Of a stretch of 64,000 nt of DNA, positions 49,276 through 59,775 are shown in pieces; position 1 is the first letter of the stretch; every line of letters begins with the position of its first letter. Origin of the DNA: Combretum micranthum (Eukaryota; Streptophyta; Magnoliopsida; Myrtales; Combretaceae); NCBI GenBank assembly GCA_024138025.1, contig JAMXBD010000168.1, forward strand, positions 248,001-312,000, written 5' to 3'. The position numbers and the translations under genes are program-made. The notes under the pieces were generated by a model that was not told the DNA's origin, did not search any database, and was given only the letters and a program-made list of their open reading frames with translations.

Positions 49276-50425
49276 TGTAAACCCCGGTTTTCCTAGTAAC
49301 CAAGTAAACTTCGGAAACTGGAAAACCAAAACCCTAAGAATTAGCTTAGCTGAGAGAGAAATAGGAACCCTAGATCCGACTTTCCTTCGTTTCAAACTAA
49401 GAGCTTTTGTAAAATATTTAATGTGGAATATTGTTCTAAAATATATTTCAAACATAAAAAGATCTGATTTCGAAAAATTTTTCTATTTGGCCTTCGAGAT
49501 CCATACGGAAGTAAGCCCCGAAACTCGAAATTCGAAAATATTTCCAGAATACTCTTTAGAACCGGAATTTAATAAGGATTTCAAAAATATAAATTTTATA
49601 ATTTTTTGGTTTATAAAAATTACATATATAGTTTTTTTCTCGTTTTCTTTATTACCAGTAAAGTAATTGTCTTGTTTATATTATTATATTCAAAGTACAA
49701 CTACTACACTCACAAGCCACTCTACTTACATCCTTACAAAACACTCAATTATATTTTTTTTTCAAAATTTTTGTCCCTTAACAAATTATTACAATTTAAG
49801 ATTTATTATTACATAAATTACAAAATAAAGCAAATTCAACTCTCCCCCTCTCCCTCTCATTTTGGCCGGTACAAAATATTCTAAATTCGGATTTTAGAAT
49901 AACCCCTATTTGAAACATGTTTACAAAGTATAAAATGGGAATTTTATATAAAAATGAAGGTCTTAAGTAATAGATATAATGAAGACTCAATTCTAGCAAA
50001 GATAACTAGAAATTCCTAAGTAATAATTCCAAAACAAAAGAGATTTATCAAAGTCATTAAAATAGATTTCTTAAGAATATGTATTCTTAGAGTCTTACAA
50101 AATAAAAAAATTCTAAAATTTTTTTTGGTAAATATCATCAAGAGCATGCATACATTAAACTCATAACATGCCATTCATGATAGGAAATCATCAATATTTC
50201 ATGCATGGTTGATCTATATAGTAGAAACATTTCAAACATTTACAAAACTATTTTTCGGAATTCGAAATTGCTACTGATCAGAACATTTCGTGACCCAAAC
50301 ATTTTCAAAACTTGAAAATAATATTGGAATTAGGTAGTTCTTTCGAATTAAATAGAAATCGATATATAATTTGCGAAATTCCAAGTTAAAAAGACCAAGT
50401 TATGGTCGTTTTAAGTCGGGACTAC
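49276..50425 (+). mobile_element. Truncated and internally deleted LTR F (family C type), plus strand
   Basis: It begins TGTAAACCCCGGTTTTCC and follows the C layout through a TTTTTTGGTTTATAAAA block and TACCAGTAAAGTAATTG to a CT-rich block with GGCCGG at 49863. It then jumps to the late-middle block with AAGACCAAGTTATGGTCG near 50390. After about 50425 the similarity is lost. Both the middle and the 3' end are therefore missing. Confidence 0.65.
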
Positions 50426-50940
50426 CCCAGTCAATTAGTTCAAAACCTCTGTTCTTTCATGTGGAGATATTATAAACGTCTATGACCTATTTAGATGCTT
50501 CGCCATCATCTTCATATTTGTTTCCATCAAGAGACGTAATTAAAGAGTATATGCCGATCTCTATACCAAACTTGATGATTTCATCATCAACCCTTCCCTA
50601 CTAGCATTGGATGATTCTACCACCACTAGGGGAATAGGTAGGAAACCCTTCTACAAACCTCGCTAGAGTGGGTTGCTAAATAACTTTGGTTGTCATCTAC
50701 CACAGTTACTTGTTTGGGATAATCTAGAAAAGATCAATGCCTTCAAATGAGTTGGGAAATTGAATGAAAGAAATTTAATGTTGAAAATGCGATGCAAAAA
50801 AGAGAGAATTGGATAAAGTTTGGAAATATATAAAAATTTGGATCCCTACATAGCGGTTTGAAGAATTAGGTTTGGTGTCATTCATTGACTATTGGATCTT
50901 TTGTGAGAAAAATCAACTATGATCCTTCGATACAAGAGGG
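50426..50940. other. Intergenic stretch without a recognisable gene
   Basis: No similarity to the LTR families in the window and no convincing reading frame. The phrase near 50845-50905 (GGATCCCTACATAGCGG) looks like old retroelement sequence but could not be assigned. Confidence 0.4.
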
Positions 50941-51202
50941 CATGCTTAGACATGTATGAATGTGGCATGTGCATGATTAATTTTCATACAATGCACGCTA
51001 CCTTATAGCATTTCATGCCATAATCTATAAAGGCAAGTTTCTCCTACAAGGCAGCTCTTTTTGCATTGATAGCCTACTTGACAATTCTATCCACTCAAAG
51101 ATTAACAAGCACCTACAATTTTCACTCGATCATTTTCCTTCATATATGATACACTCGATCGAAAAAATGCAACACTTGACCTAATCATAAAATTCCATCA
51201 AA
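50941..51202. repeat. Left copy of a diverged 260-bp direct repeat
   Basis: It begins CATGCTTAGACATG and ends AAAATTCCATCAA. It aligns along its length with 52512-52771, for example GATTAACAAGCACCTACAAT occurs in both. The copies differ at perhaps a quarter of positions by eye, so the duplication is old. No gene is seen in it. Confidence 0.8.
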
Positions 51203-52511
51203 TATCCGCAAACTAAGCTAATATTTACATATGTAAAGCTGCTTATATATATGTCCTAATGGTAAATCCTAAAAGATAAGTTTAAATGCAAGAAAATAAC
51301 CTAGATCTCGCTTCATCAAGTCCTATCATGTGATTGTTTAAAATATAAACTCATTGAGTTATTTGTTAAGCATACTTGTACTATCAAATTCACTAAAGTA
51401 TGCTAATGCCTCTCTTAAGTGTCATTAGCTTCTAAATCTAGATCAAACAACCAGAATTTCTTCATAAGCCATTAGTAATCTAGATTTGTATTAAGTTCAT
51501 GAATCATTTGATTAAAAACCACTTTTAGGGAATCCCTAATTAAGTGACAGAATGTTTCACCACTTTATCTCTAAAAGTTATGAGCAACCTCATTAATAGC
51601 TTAGATATATTCAAAACAATGATTTCTCAATCTATTTAGTTGAAATCAAGCATGAATTTCTATGATAAGCACACGTAAACCACAGAATTTAAGTTCAAGC
51701 TATTAATTACAAGTACTAAAAAATATTCAATTTACACAATTAAAATCACACAAATTAAGCCTTTGATTCAGAAAACCAAGCTTTAAACAATCATTTCTCC
51801 ATGGATTTTAGCAAATTAAAGCACGAACTCAAGAGAAACAATTATGAATGAAGAAAATATCACCTATTGAAGCTCAAAATCTTGCAGATAAACTTGAATT
51901 AGCACTTGAATTCACCAAAAAGAGCTAGAATTCCATGAAATAGAGTTTCTTTAACTCCAAATTCTCTCACTACTATACTTTATTTTGTTAGTATATTTAC
52001 ATGTTATGATCGTATGGTCTCTTCATCATCTACTATACACATCTATTTATTGGCATTAGGCACGAAAATAGCAAAGATTTTATTATTGATATGGTAGATT
52101 TGTTATGACAAACTTTATTAGATTTTCCATGAGCGTGTCAAAGGTTACAATTAAGGGTAGATCGCAAATGATGTCGCAAGCACAAATGGAACTGCAGTTA
52201 CCTCTAATTCTTTTCTTCTTTGCTGTGGCTTTACTCATTGGATACTGCGGGTGCGATTCAAAGCAAGATTAACTTGCTTGCATTATCTTCAAGTGCTCTT
52301 GGTTTCAATCATAAGGGCATAATCCATGCCTCTATTGCCTGTTTTTGTTGTTTTACTCCAATCTTCAATTAAATCTCTTTGATTTTGTCTTGAAGGGTTA
52401 AAGGAGATGAAAACAATAATAGCACAATTTTATAGGAATTTTGTAAAATAACCAAGCAAACTAAGTGCAAATTCCCTTAATTTAAGTAAAGTAAATGTTA
52501 CTTATCAATAA
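51203..52511 (-). mobile_element. Tat-like LTR relic, minus strand, between direct repeats
   Basis: The central part (about 51700-51850) shares the TTTCTCCATGG block and neighbouring order with the LTR at 7418-9098. The minus-strand start TGTTATTGATAAG at 52513 resembles the start inferred for that LTR. The left end is not clear. No primer site or coding sequence is seen. Confidence 0.45.
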
Positions 52512-52771
52512 CATGCTTTGACGTGCAAATGTAACATGTGCATGATCAATTTGCATACAATACATGTCGCCCTACAACATTTCACGCTAGAATGTATAAA
52601 TGAAAGTTTCTGCTATAAGGAAACTCTTTTTGCATTGGTAGTCTACTTAACAATTTTGTTTATTCAAAGATTAACAAGCACCTACAATGTTTCACTTGAT
52701 CATTTTCCATCGTACATGATACATCCAATCGAAATAACACAACACCTGACGTAATAATAAAATTCCATCAA
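52512..52771. repeat. Right copy of the 260-bp direct repeat
   Basis: Counterpart of 50941-51202, running from CATGCTTTGACGTG to AAAATTCCATCAA. The frame at 52518-52754 lies inside it and is not conserved in the left copy, so it is not a gene. Confidence 0.8.
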
Positions 52772-53820
52772 GTTCATTTTGCCCCATCGAGTTTCATTTG
52801 TCCATGACCATAACGTATCTTATTCCTTGGATCAATCCATGATATTAGAATTCTCTCATTCACCATGATTTGGCTTTTGGCTTAAGAAGTCTTTCTCTAA
52901 ATCGACTCTAATTGTTAGTTCCATTCTAAAAGGAGTAAGGGGATAAATGTTGATGGGAAAATTTAGATAAAGGGCTTCTTAAGATCAACCCAATCCAAAT
53001 AAGATATCAATATCCTAGATACTCCCCTGCCGACCTTTTACTATTCATTTGATTGATACACACACTCAGGTTTGCCCAAATATGACCAGTCAAACTAACA
53101 GATTCCTTATTTGTCTGGATGAAGACCTCTACTCACACTTTAATGCCTTTTCTCCTATGACCTAACAACGTAGATCAATGACCCCTTGGCCACTCTCCAC
53201 AAAACTCCCATAACCTCTGCTATTTCCATGAGCCAATAATTGCCTTAAGTAACCATCAATCTCCAAAGCACTATATATACTCCTTTAAGACATCTTTCAA
53301 AAGGGAAATCTACACACTCATACACCTTACTTTGTTATATTATACACTCTATCAATACTTTACTAGATAGTTAGAGTGGTCGTATGGAACAACCCTTAGT
53401 ACCTATTAACCTTTTGTTGTTTTGCAAGCCTATATAATTCAAGGTCAAAATTCAAAACATTTTACCTGTAAACTAAGGCACTAACAATATGCAACATTTA
53501 TTTTGTTATAACCATATACGAGATATAATATGTATGATTGATAACATTATGCCATATATTTGTAGGTAGCCAAAATTATTTACTAGAACATTTGTATTTT
53601 AATAACAAATATAACATTAATACTAGTATCGAAATATATATCAAATGTAACATTTGCATGTCTTTATACTATATATAGTATGTCTTTATACAAATAATTG
53701 ATAAATAATATAACTATTAAGTATTATTTTTTATACTATAGATAATATGCATATATTACCATCATATATGATATAGTGTATACACCATATATATATGTGT
53801 ATGTATGTATTAGCTACCAT
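52772..53820. other. Intergenic stretch, possibly an old LTR
   Basis: A CTATATATACTCC sequence at about 53270 with a following CT-rich stretch and ACACTCATACACC could be an LTR promoter. TGGTCGTATGGAACAACCC near 53380 is LTR-like. No ends or duplication could be defined and no gene is visible. Confidence 0.35.
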
Positions 53821-53830
53821 ACATTGTTAT

Positions 53831-54710
53831 AGACATTGTCATGGATTGGTTTTGAATCGAGAACCAGTTAGACCCGCACCAGCGATCTTGAATCAGGAAC
53901 CAACCCATGGATGGCAAGTCCAAACGGTTGAGGAACCACCGTTCTATGAGTCCAGTCATCCATCCCTCAAAACCATTTGACACAACGGTTTCGACCTGTC
54001 GGTTTAAGAACTAGGAAAACTAGTGGTTCTTATGATTCCATACCATAAAAAATAAAATAAATAAACGAAAAAAGAAAAAATAATAATATTATTTTAAAAA
54101 CAAATATTTAAATTATTTTCACATGATTAGTAAAATTTTATTTTCTATTCACAACATTTAATATGTTCTTATTAATAATATAAACAATAAATATATTTGA
54201 AATCATGTGTTATTGAGTTTATATATATTTTTTTAATCAAAATGTACTTTTCTTTCTTAATAATGTGAGACTTGATTTTATGTTTGTAGACCTATTTGTA
54301 TATTTATTTTATAGTCTATATTATTTACACAACAGCTAAAAAGTACAAGTGATTATATATATGTAAATGTATAAATGTAAAATTTCTTTTAGCTAATGGG
54401 CTATAAATATTATTATTAGTTATGATGTTATTTCTAGTAAAAATTTTGTTTTGCTTTTTTTTTTTCTTACTTAAATTAAGTAAAGTAATTTAATAGTAAA
54501 AAAAATTAACTAAAGTAATTTAATTGATTTTTTTTAATTTCACGATTCTCGGTTTAGAGGAACCGAAACCAAACTGTGAGAATCGGCGGTTCTCAAGAAC
54601 TAGGAACTGTATCGGCTCCCATGGGTCCGATTCCAGTTCCACCTACTTTGGAATCGGGAACCGATAGTTTAGGTTAGGTTCTGGACCTAAATTGGACTGT
54701 GACGACATCT
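53831..54710. mobile_element. hAT-like non-autonomous element (880 bp)
   Basis: Terminal sequences AGACATTGTCATGG and, reversed, AGATGTCGTCACAG form imperfect inverted repeats. The flanks ACATTGTTAT (53821-53830) and ACATTGCTAT (54711-54720) differ at one of ten bases, which fits an 8-bp target duplication of the hAT type within a slightly longer match. Both ends are rich in GGTTC/GAACC words (GAGAACC, GGAACCAACC, GAACCGAAACC, CGGCGGTTCTC). The centre is AT-rich. The frame at 53795-53980 overlaps the left end and is not a gene. No transposase is present. Confidence 0.65.
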
Positions 54711-54720
54711 ACATTGCTAT

Positions 54721-55327
54721 AAGGTGTTACATATCGAATTACAATATGATATATTAGCTTATATATATGTGTGTGTGTGTGTGCACCTTTATATTATTCT
54801 ATACTAAAATTAATTATAATGTGCTATAGTTCAATATTTTTATATGTTAATTTAAATATGACATAGACAAGGTATGTGTATTATATTTGTTAGACATAAA
54901 ATAAAATAAAACATATCTTATAATGTAACTATGTCATATATTAATTCATATTTTATAATACATAACATATTATGTTATATATATATATATATACACACAC
55001 TAGATGTTGTATGTATGCAGATATTATTATGTGACATAAGCATATTACTATGTTAGATATATTATATCAATATTAAAATCCTTTTAAGAATACATATATA
55101 TTATAATAATTAACTTATATTGTGTATATGCATCTTTAGGAGATGAGGGTCTATTTCAAAAAGATGATCCCATATTCCTCAAGATATTTTGAATATGCTT
55201 AAATCAAATAAGTGACAACATAAAAAATCATGCTTCCAATATATGATTCTTTTTTACTCAAAATTCCATTTCATTCCTTTTTGGATCATTCTTCCACACT
55301 AAAAGTGACGTAAATATATATTATATA
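54721..55327. other. AT-rich intergenic DNA with TG and TA microsatellites
   Basis: It contains a (TG)n run at about 54766-54783 and an (AT)n(AC)n run at about 54978-55000. No gene is seen. Confidence 0.6.
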
Positions 55328-55634
55328 GGGTTAATACAACGAATGATACTTAAACTTTGACAAAATATATAATTAGGTACCTAAATTTTGAAATTAGTCA
55401 ATTTAGTATATGAACTTTAAAATTGATAAATTTAGTATCTAAAAGAATTTTTCATTCATGCTAACAATACTTCAATCAATATTTTTTTAGGTACTAAATT
55501 AATCAATTTCAAAGTTTTTCAGATAAAAAATTGATTAATTTCAAAGTTCAGGCACTAAATTAATCATTTTAAAATTTGGATACCTAGTTGTATATTTTGC
55601 TAAAGTTAAGATACCATTCATCACATTATTCCAT
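55328..55634. mobile_element. MITE related to 11572-11832
   Basis: It starts GGGTTAATACAACGAATGAT and its reversed end reads GGAATAATGTGATGAATGG followed by TATCTTAACTTTAGC, the same terminal pattern as the MITE at 11572. Inner repeats (AATTTAGTA, AATTAATCAATTTCAAAG) are shared. A 9-base TATTATATA on the left recurs at 55635-55643, compatible with a Mutator-type duplication, but the sequence is low-complexity. Non-coding. Confidence 0.65.
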
Positions 55635-55857
55635 TATTATATATATCATTACTAAGCTACTCTTGTTTTATTTCTTTTCCATTACCCTCCTCTCCCTCTC
55701 TCTCTCCCTCTCATGCATATCTGATTTTAACAAGACCATTTCGTGCCATAATTTTGTTTATCCCATATTCTCTTCTCTAGATTTTTCTTTCTTCACTCGC
55801 TATTTTTTTTTTAAATTACCTACATCCTCTTTTCATGCCACCCATATGTACATTTTC

Positions 55858-56640
55858 TTTTTTTTTTTTTTTTTTTTTTTGGTTAATGATAAAAATGGTA
55901 TATGAACATTTGCTAAATATTCAATCAAGCATCTGAAATTTCATTTTGAACAATTTAGTATCAAACAAAATTTTTGTTATCTTTTTCATACCAAAAGTTT
56001 GATTTAAAAAATTTTGGTATCTAAACAAAATTTTTGCATTTAGGTATAAAAAAAAAAATGTGAAAACTTTGTTTAGGTATTAAAATTGTTAAAATCAAAC
56101 TTCAAGTATAGAAAAAGCCTGCGAAAACTTTGTCCAGGTATAAAATTATTCAAAATGAAACTTTAAGTACTTAATTGAACTTTTTGTGAAACTTTAGATA
56201 CAATTTTTAACATTATTTCTTTATCTTTTGTTAATGTCGCAAATAGTATGACTTCTGACAAAATACATAATTAACACATAAACTTCGAAATTGGTCAATT
56301 TAATATCTGAAAAAAAAAATTCCGTTCATGCTGCTAGTAACTTTGTCAAAATGAACAACACTATCATCCGATATAGCATTTCAAGTTAATAATGAAATGA
56401 AACGTGATACAACCATTTAAAAAAGGGGTTAGTGACAAAATAGTATAAAAAGTCTGCGAAAACTTTGTTCAGATACCAAAATTATCAAAATCAAACTTAA
56501 AGTATTAAAAAATCTACAAAAACTTTGTTTAGTTATCAAAGTATTCAAAATAAAACTTCAATTATTTAATTGCATATTTTATAAAAAATTCAGGTGCTGT
56601 TTTTATTATTAACCCAAAAAAATTAAGTTTAATATTTAAG
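55858..56640. mobile_element. Cluster of decayed MITEs of the same type, one bordered by a 23-T run
   Basis: After a run of 23 T (55858-55880), GGTTAATGATAAAAATGGTA begins a copy whose reversed end near 56217 reads AATAATGTTAAAAATTGTAT. A further start-like TTAATGTCGCAAATAGTA at about 56233, a nested GGGGTTAGTGACAAAATAG at about 56426, and ends near 56620 indicate at least two more partial copies. Internal AAAACTTTGTTTAGGTA units repeat several times. Confidence 0.5.
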
Positions 56641-56727
56641 AACTAAAAAGACAAAATAAAATTCTTCATGCTAAACAATATGGAAATAAGTAAATAGTCA
56701 ATGATGAACCACCTTTTCCATTAAATA

Positions 56728-56782
56728 GAGTAATTAGTATTTTTTTTTTTTTTTTTTTTTGGCCAGACGAGTAATTAGTATT
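56728..56782 (-). mobile_element. Minute poly(A)-tailed insertion with a 14-bp target duplication
   Basis: GAGTAATTAGTATT occurs at 56728-56741 and again at 56769-56782. Between the copies is only a T run of about 20 bases followed by GGCCAGAC. On the minus strand that is GTCTGGCC followed by poly(A). Direct repeats of this length plus an A tail are the signature of target-primed reverse transcription (LINE machinery). Only 8 bases of the copied RNA are present. Confidence 0.6.
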
Positions 56783-57927
56783 AAATAAAGTCATTTTACA
56801 CAGGCTAGGCGTACCAGTAATCAATAAATGGTATTTCGAATTTCTATAGTTGCAAAGTTAGAGATGGAAATGAACACCGTTTCATTGAAATCGCAAATAA
56901 TTATGATGTAATGAATAAATGGACTTTAATTCTTGTAACGGTTTTGAGGGATGGTACAGCTTTAGAGGCTAGAGCCTCTAAAGAAGAGGAAGCAGTTTCC
57001 GAGAATCCCCACAATAGGAACTCAAAATCTCGCATCAGTCCATCTTAATAACACATAATAACTTTACAAACAAAAAACTATGCAACTAAAATGTAAACTT
57101 GTGGGATTCTAGGACCATGTAATTATTATTATCAAAATTAAATTAATATTTTGATTATAGAAAAAATTAGTATAAAATTTTTAATGAATTTAATTACAAT
57201 TAGAAAAAACCTGACCATTTATTAATTAATGTGATGGAAGTTATCCACCCTAACCGCGTAGGAACTTAGAATTTTCCAACTAATTTTTTTTTTTCCATCT
57301 TTCTTTCAGATCTGCCTTAGCTCATGTATCAAAATAAAATAACAAAGTAGAATAGCAATTCAAATTACACATTGAAATTAGATCGAGAATTTCAAATTGA
57401 TTAGTTCAAATGTTACACATTAGAGAACTTACAAGTTACAAAGACGAAATGACATTTTAAATTTATGCATTCCACGACAAGAAGGAATGCAAAAATGATA
57501 CAAAACAGAAGAAAGGAAAAATAAAAAAGGTAAGGAAATATTTCCTTCAATATTTTGATTTGAAAGTCCTATAGTTAGTCAATCACTGAATTTACAGAGG
57601 ATAGATCGACTATCAACCCCTTCATCCCCAAACCCAGCGTTTTAACTCGGGATGACTCGGCAAAAACCACCACCTCTGTGCCATCTCCACAGCCCAACCC
57701 ACCCCAAAAAAAAAAAAAGGGCAACCATAAAAATCATACACACTTAAGTTTTCTTCTCATTAGGAGGGAGAAAAAAAAAAAAGAAAAAAAGGGACCCATT
57801 CGCCTTAACCTTACGGAAACACAAAGATGAAAAGAAAAAATCCGAACTTTGGAACGGATACCTTAAAGATCCAACCTTTTTCAAATTACTCAACTCGGCC
57901 GATCCCACCGAGTCGACTTGGTGCGTC
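56783..57927. other. Region 3' of the SAUR gene
   Basis: Mostly AT-rich non-coding sequence. It includes a 24-base palindrome at 56960-56983 and short A-rich runs at 57706 and 57770. The part next to 57927 is less AT-rich and would include the 3' untranslated region of the SAUR gene. No other gene is seen. Confidence 0.5.
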
Positions 57928-58395
57928 TCAGTAAACTGATTTATCAGCAGCAACCCCATTGAGCAGAGGCCACGACTCGCCGTAAATCTCCACGCGACCC
58001 TTCATGCTGACTTGGCAACACCTATGGAAATCCTCAACCTTCATGAACCGGCCCCCCGTGCTGGCCGAGTCCGAACGTGACACGACCCAGAGAATCTCTT
58101 CGAAAAACGACTCGTCACATGGCAACATGAGTGGGCCCGAGTAGTGACCGAACCCGTACTCCTCTTCGGCCTGTACGAGGAGCTTCTTGAACACCGGGTG
58201 GTTGAGGTACGTCGCGCGTACTATGTACCGTTTTAACCTGGACCCCACACAGACAGCCACGTGTCCCGCAGGGACGTCGGATGGCGGGGCGCCGCGTGAT
58301 GAAGAAGCTGCAGCCTTGCGCCACCTCTTTAGCATTTGTCGAAGGCGGACAATGTGGCGGATGTGGTTGCATTTTCCCAGACCTGGTGGAGACAT
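57928..58395 (-). CDS. SAUR-family auxin-responsive protein, 155 aa, single exon
   Basis: The protein starts MSPPGLGKCNHIRHIVRLRQ, with a basic region (residues 8-30) containing the RLRQMLKRW motif usual before a SAUR domain. The conserved SAUR core spans about residues 37-107: VPAGHVAVCVG, RYIVRATYLNHPVF, LLVQAEEEYGF and GPLMLPCDESFFEEIL. The C-terminal part (108-155) is variable, as in the family. SAUR genes are typically short and intronless, as here. Many SAURs promote cell expansion by inhibiting PP2C.D phosphatases and so activating plasma-membrane proton pumps, but this member's role cannot be told from sequence. The ATG at 58393-58395 is the first in frame. Codon use is GC-rich compared with the surroundings. 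It resembles the subgroup with KCNKIRHIV-like N termini; no symbol is assigned. Confidence 0.95.
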   Translation of the reverse strand: MSPPGLGKCNHIRHIVRLRQMLKRWRKAAASSSRGAPPSDVPAGHVAVCVGSRLKRYIVRATYLNHPVFKKLLVQAEEEYGFGHYSGPLMLPCDESFFEEILWVVSRSDSASTGGRFMKVEDFHRCCQVSMKGRVEIYGESWPLLNGVAADKSVY

Positions 58396-58700
58396 TGGGG
58401 ACGAGGTTTCCAGGAAAGTGAAGGAAAGAGTGAGAAAAAAATAGTAAAAATTGTAAGAAAGAGTGCGAAAGTGAGTTCCACGAGGGGGAGAGAGAGAGAG
58501 AGAGGGGTTTGGTGAGAGCGTGGGGAATATATATGCTTACTTTTTTATGGAAAAAGTACGTATGTTCTGGATGGACGAGGAACGGGGCTTGCGTTTGGAT
58601 GTAATTACGGTTTTTTGGACATGGTCGTTGCAGGGTCGTCGATAAATTTAGGGAAAGCGAAAGCCAGCTGAGTTGGGGAATTTGGGAATTGCAGATACTT
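58396..58700 (-). promoter_or_regulatory. SAUR 5' leader and core promoter
   Basis: On the minus strand a TATA-like CATATATAT (58527-58535) lies about 135 bases before the start codon. Downstream of it is a pyrimidine-rich (CT)n stretch (58482-58507 on the plus strand as GA repeats), typical of plant 5' untranslated regions. I found no TGTCTC auxin-response element in this interval apart from the TGTCTC made by the start codon context (58389-58394), which is inside the coding start and probably incidental. Confidence 0.6.
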
Positions 58701-59530
58701 TTTTGCTATTTTAGTATCTCAATCAAGTTATATGATATGATATAACACTTGACAAATTGCGAATAGAATAATATCCATATTTGGAGAAGATCTATTTAAT
58801 TATTTTCCATTATTAATCATCCTTGTTATATTTTGGCACGATTTAAAATTAGATTTTCTTTTTCTTTTTTAACTAACATCCGTAGTAAAAAAATTAAATT
58901 AAATTAAATCGACAACTATACTTACCTCACTTTGGAATGCTGACCAACTAATGAATGATAATTTCATTTTATATACTTTAAAATTGTTCATGGAGTTAGT
59001 AGTTTCATTCGTGTATTGTGATAATATTTATAAAAATGTCCTTCATTCATTGATCATATAAATAAATATCATTTATATTATCTATATTATTAAAAGAATA
59101 TAAGGAGTTATTTGATTCCATATCTTTTTTTATTGCTTCTAATAAATTATATATCCTTCAACTCTATATTTAAATTAATTAAAACAAACTAATAAATTTT
59201 TGTGGGAGATTGTTTTGAAATTAGTTAAATGCTGCATTTGCTATGTGGTTTATTTATAGGAACTATTAATTATTCCACAATGATTTACATGCATATTTAT
59301 ATTTATATCTATGCATCTAACCATGTATCCATCAAAATTTTTACTATTAAGAGAATATGAACAGTTTTGTCTCCATGCATCCTTATATTAACTTATATGC
59401 TACTCAAACCAATAAGCACTCTACTTAAAGATTGGTTTCATGCAACTGTATATTGCTACGACATTGACAATTAATACAGAGAAAGAATAACAATAATAAG
59501 ATACAAATAATAAGGGGAAAAAAGGAAGAG
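58701..59530. other. AT-rich intergenic DNA upstream of SAUR
   Basis: No repeat family from the window and no reading frame of note. It may contain distal promoter elements of the SAUR gene. Confidence 0.5.
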
Positions 59531-59592
59531 GCGGGCGGGGGGGGGGGGGGGGTGGGGGGGGGGGGGGGCGGGGGGGGTGGGAAGGTGGGGGA
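59531..59592. repeat. Nearly pure G tract of about 60 bases
   Basis: From GCGGGCGGGG to GGAAGGTGGGGG the plus strand is almost only G, broken by single C, T or A. It sits in AT-rich DNA. Such a tract can form G-quadruplexes and is prone to length errors in sequencing. Proline-rich frames on the opposite strand (59425-59631, 59471-59749) are by-products of the tract. Confidence 0.9.
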
Positions 59593-59775
59593 AGGAAAAG
59601 CTATTAGAACTCCTCGTTTTGGCGGCATCAAATTTGTTACATATATTTAGAGAGAAAGGAGAGGTATGGTCGATATTTCTCTCGATTGAATTACATTTGT
59701 CCGTGGGATTAGATAAGCGTACATTTTTTTTAAATCTTCCTGAAAGCAAATTAGCATACTAATTAAAAAAAAGGG

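Noticed and set aside
53795..53980. 61-codon frame
   Set aside because: It crosses the boundary of the hAT-like element at 53831, so it is a chance frame over a transposon end.
58389..58394. TGTCTC auxin-response element (minus strand) at the SAUR gene
   Set aside because: It spans the start codon and second codon (ATGTCTCC), so it is coding sequence and not an upstream promoter element.
58115..58444. 85-codon frames overlapping the SAUR gene on both strands
   Set aside because: The minus-strand SAUR frame contains a conserved domain. The others are by-products of its GC-rich codons.
59425..59749. Proline-rich proteins on the minus strand
   Set aside because: They are produced by translating the G tract on its C-rich strand. 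No other coding signal is present.
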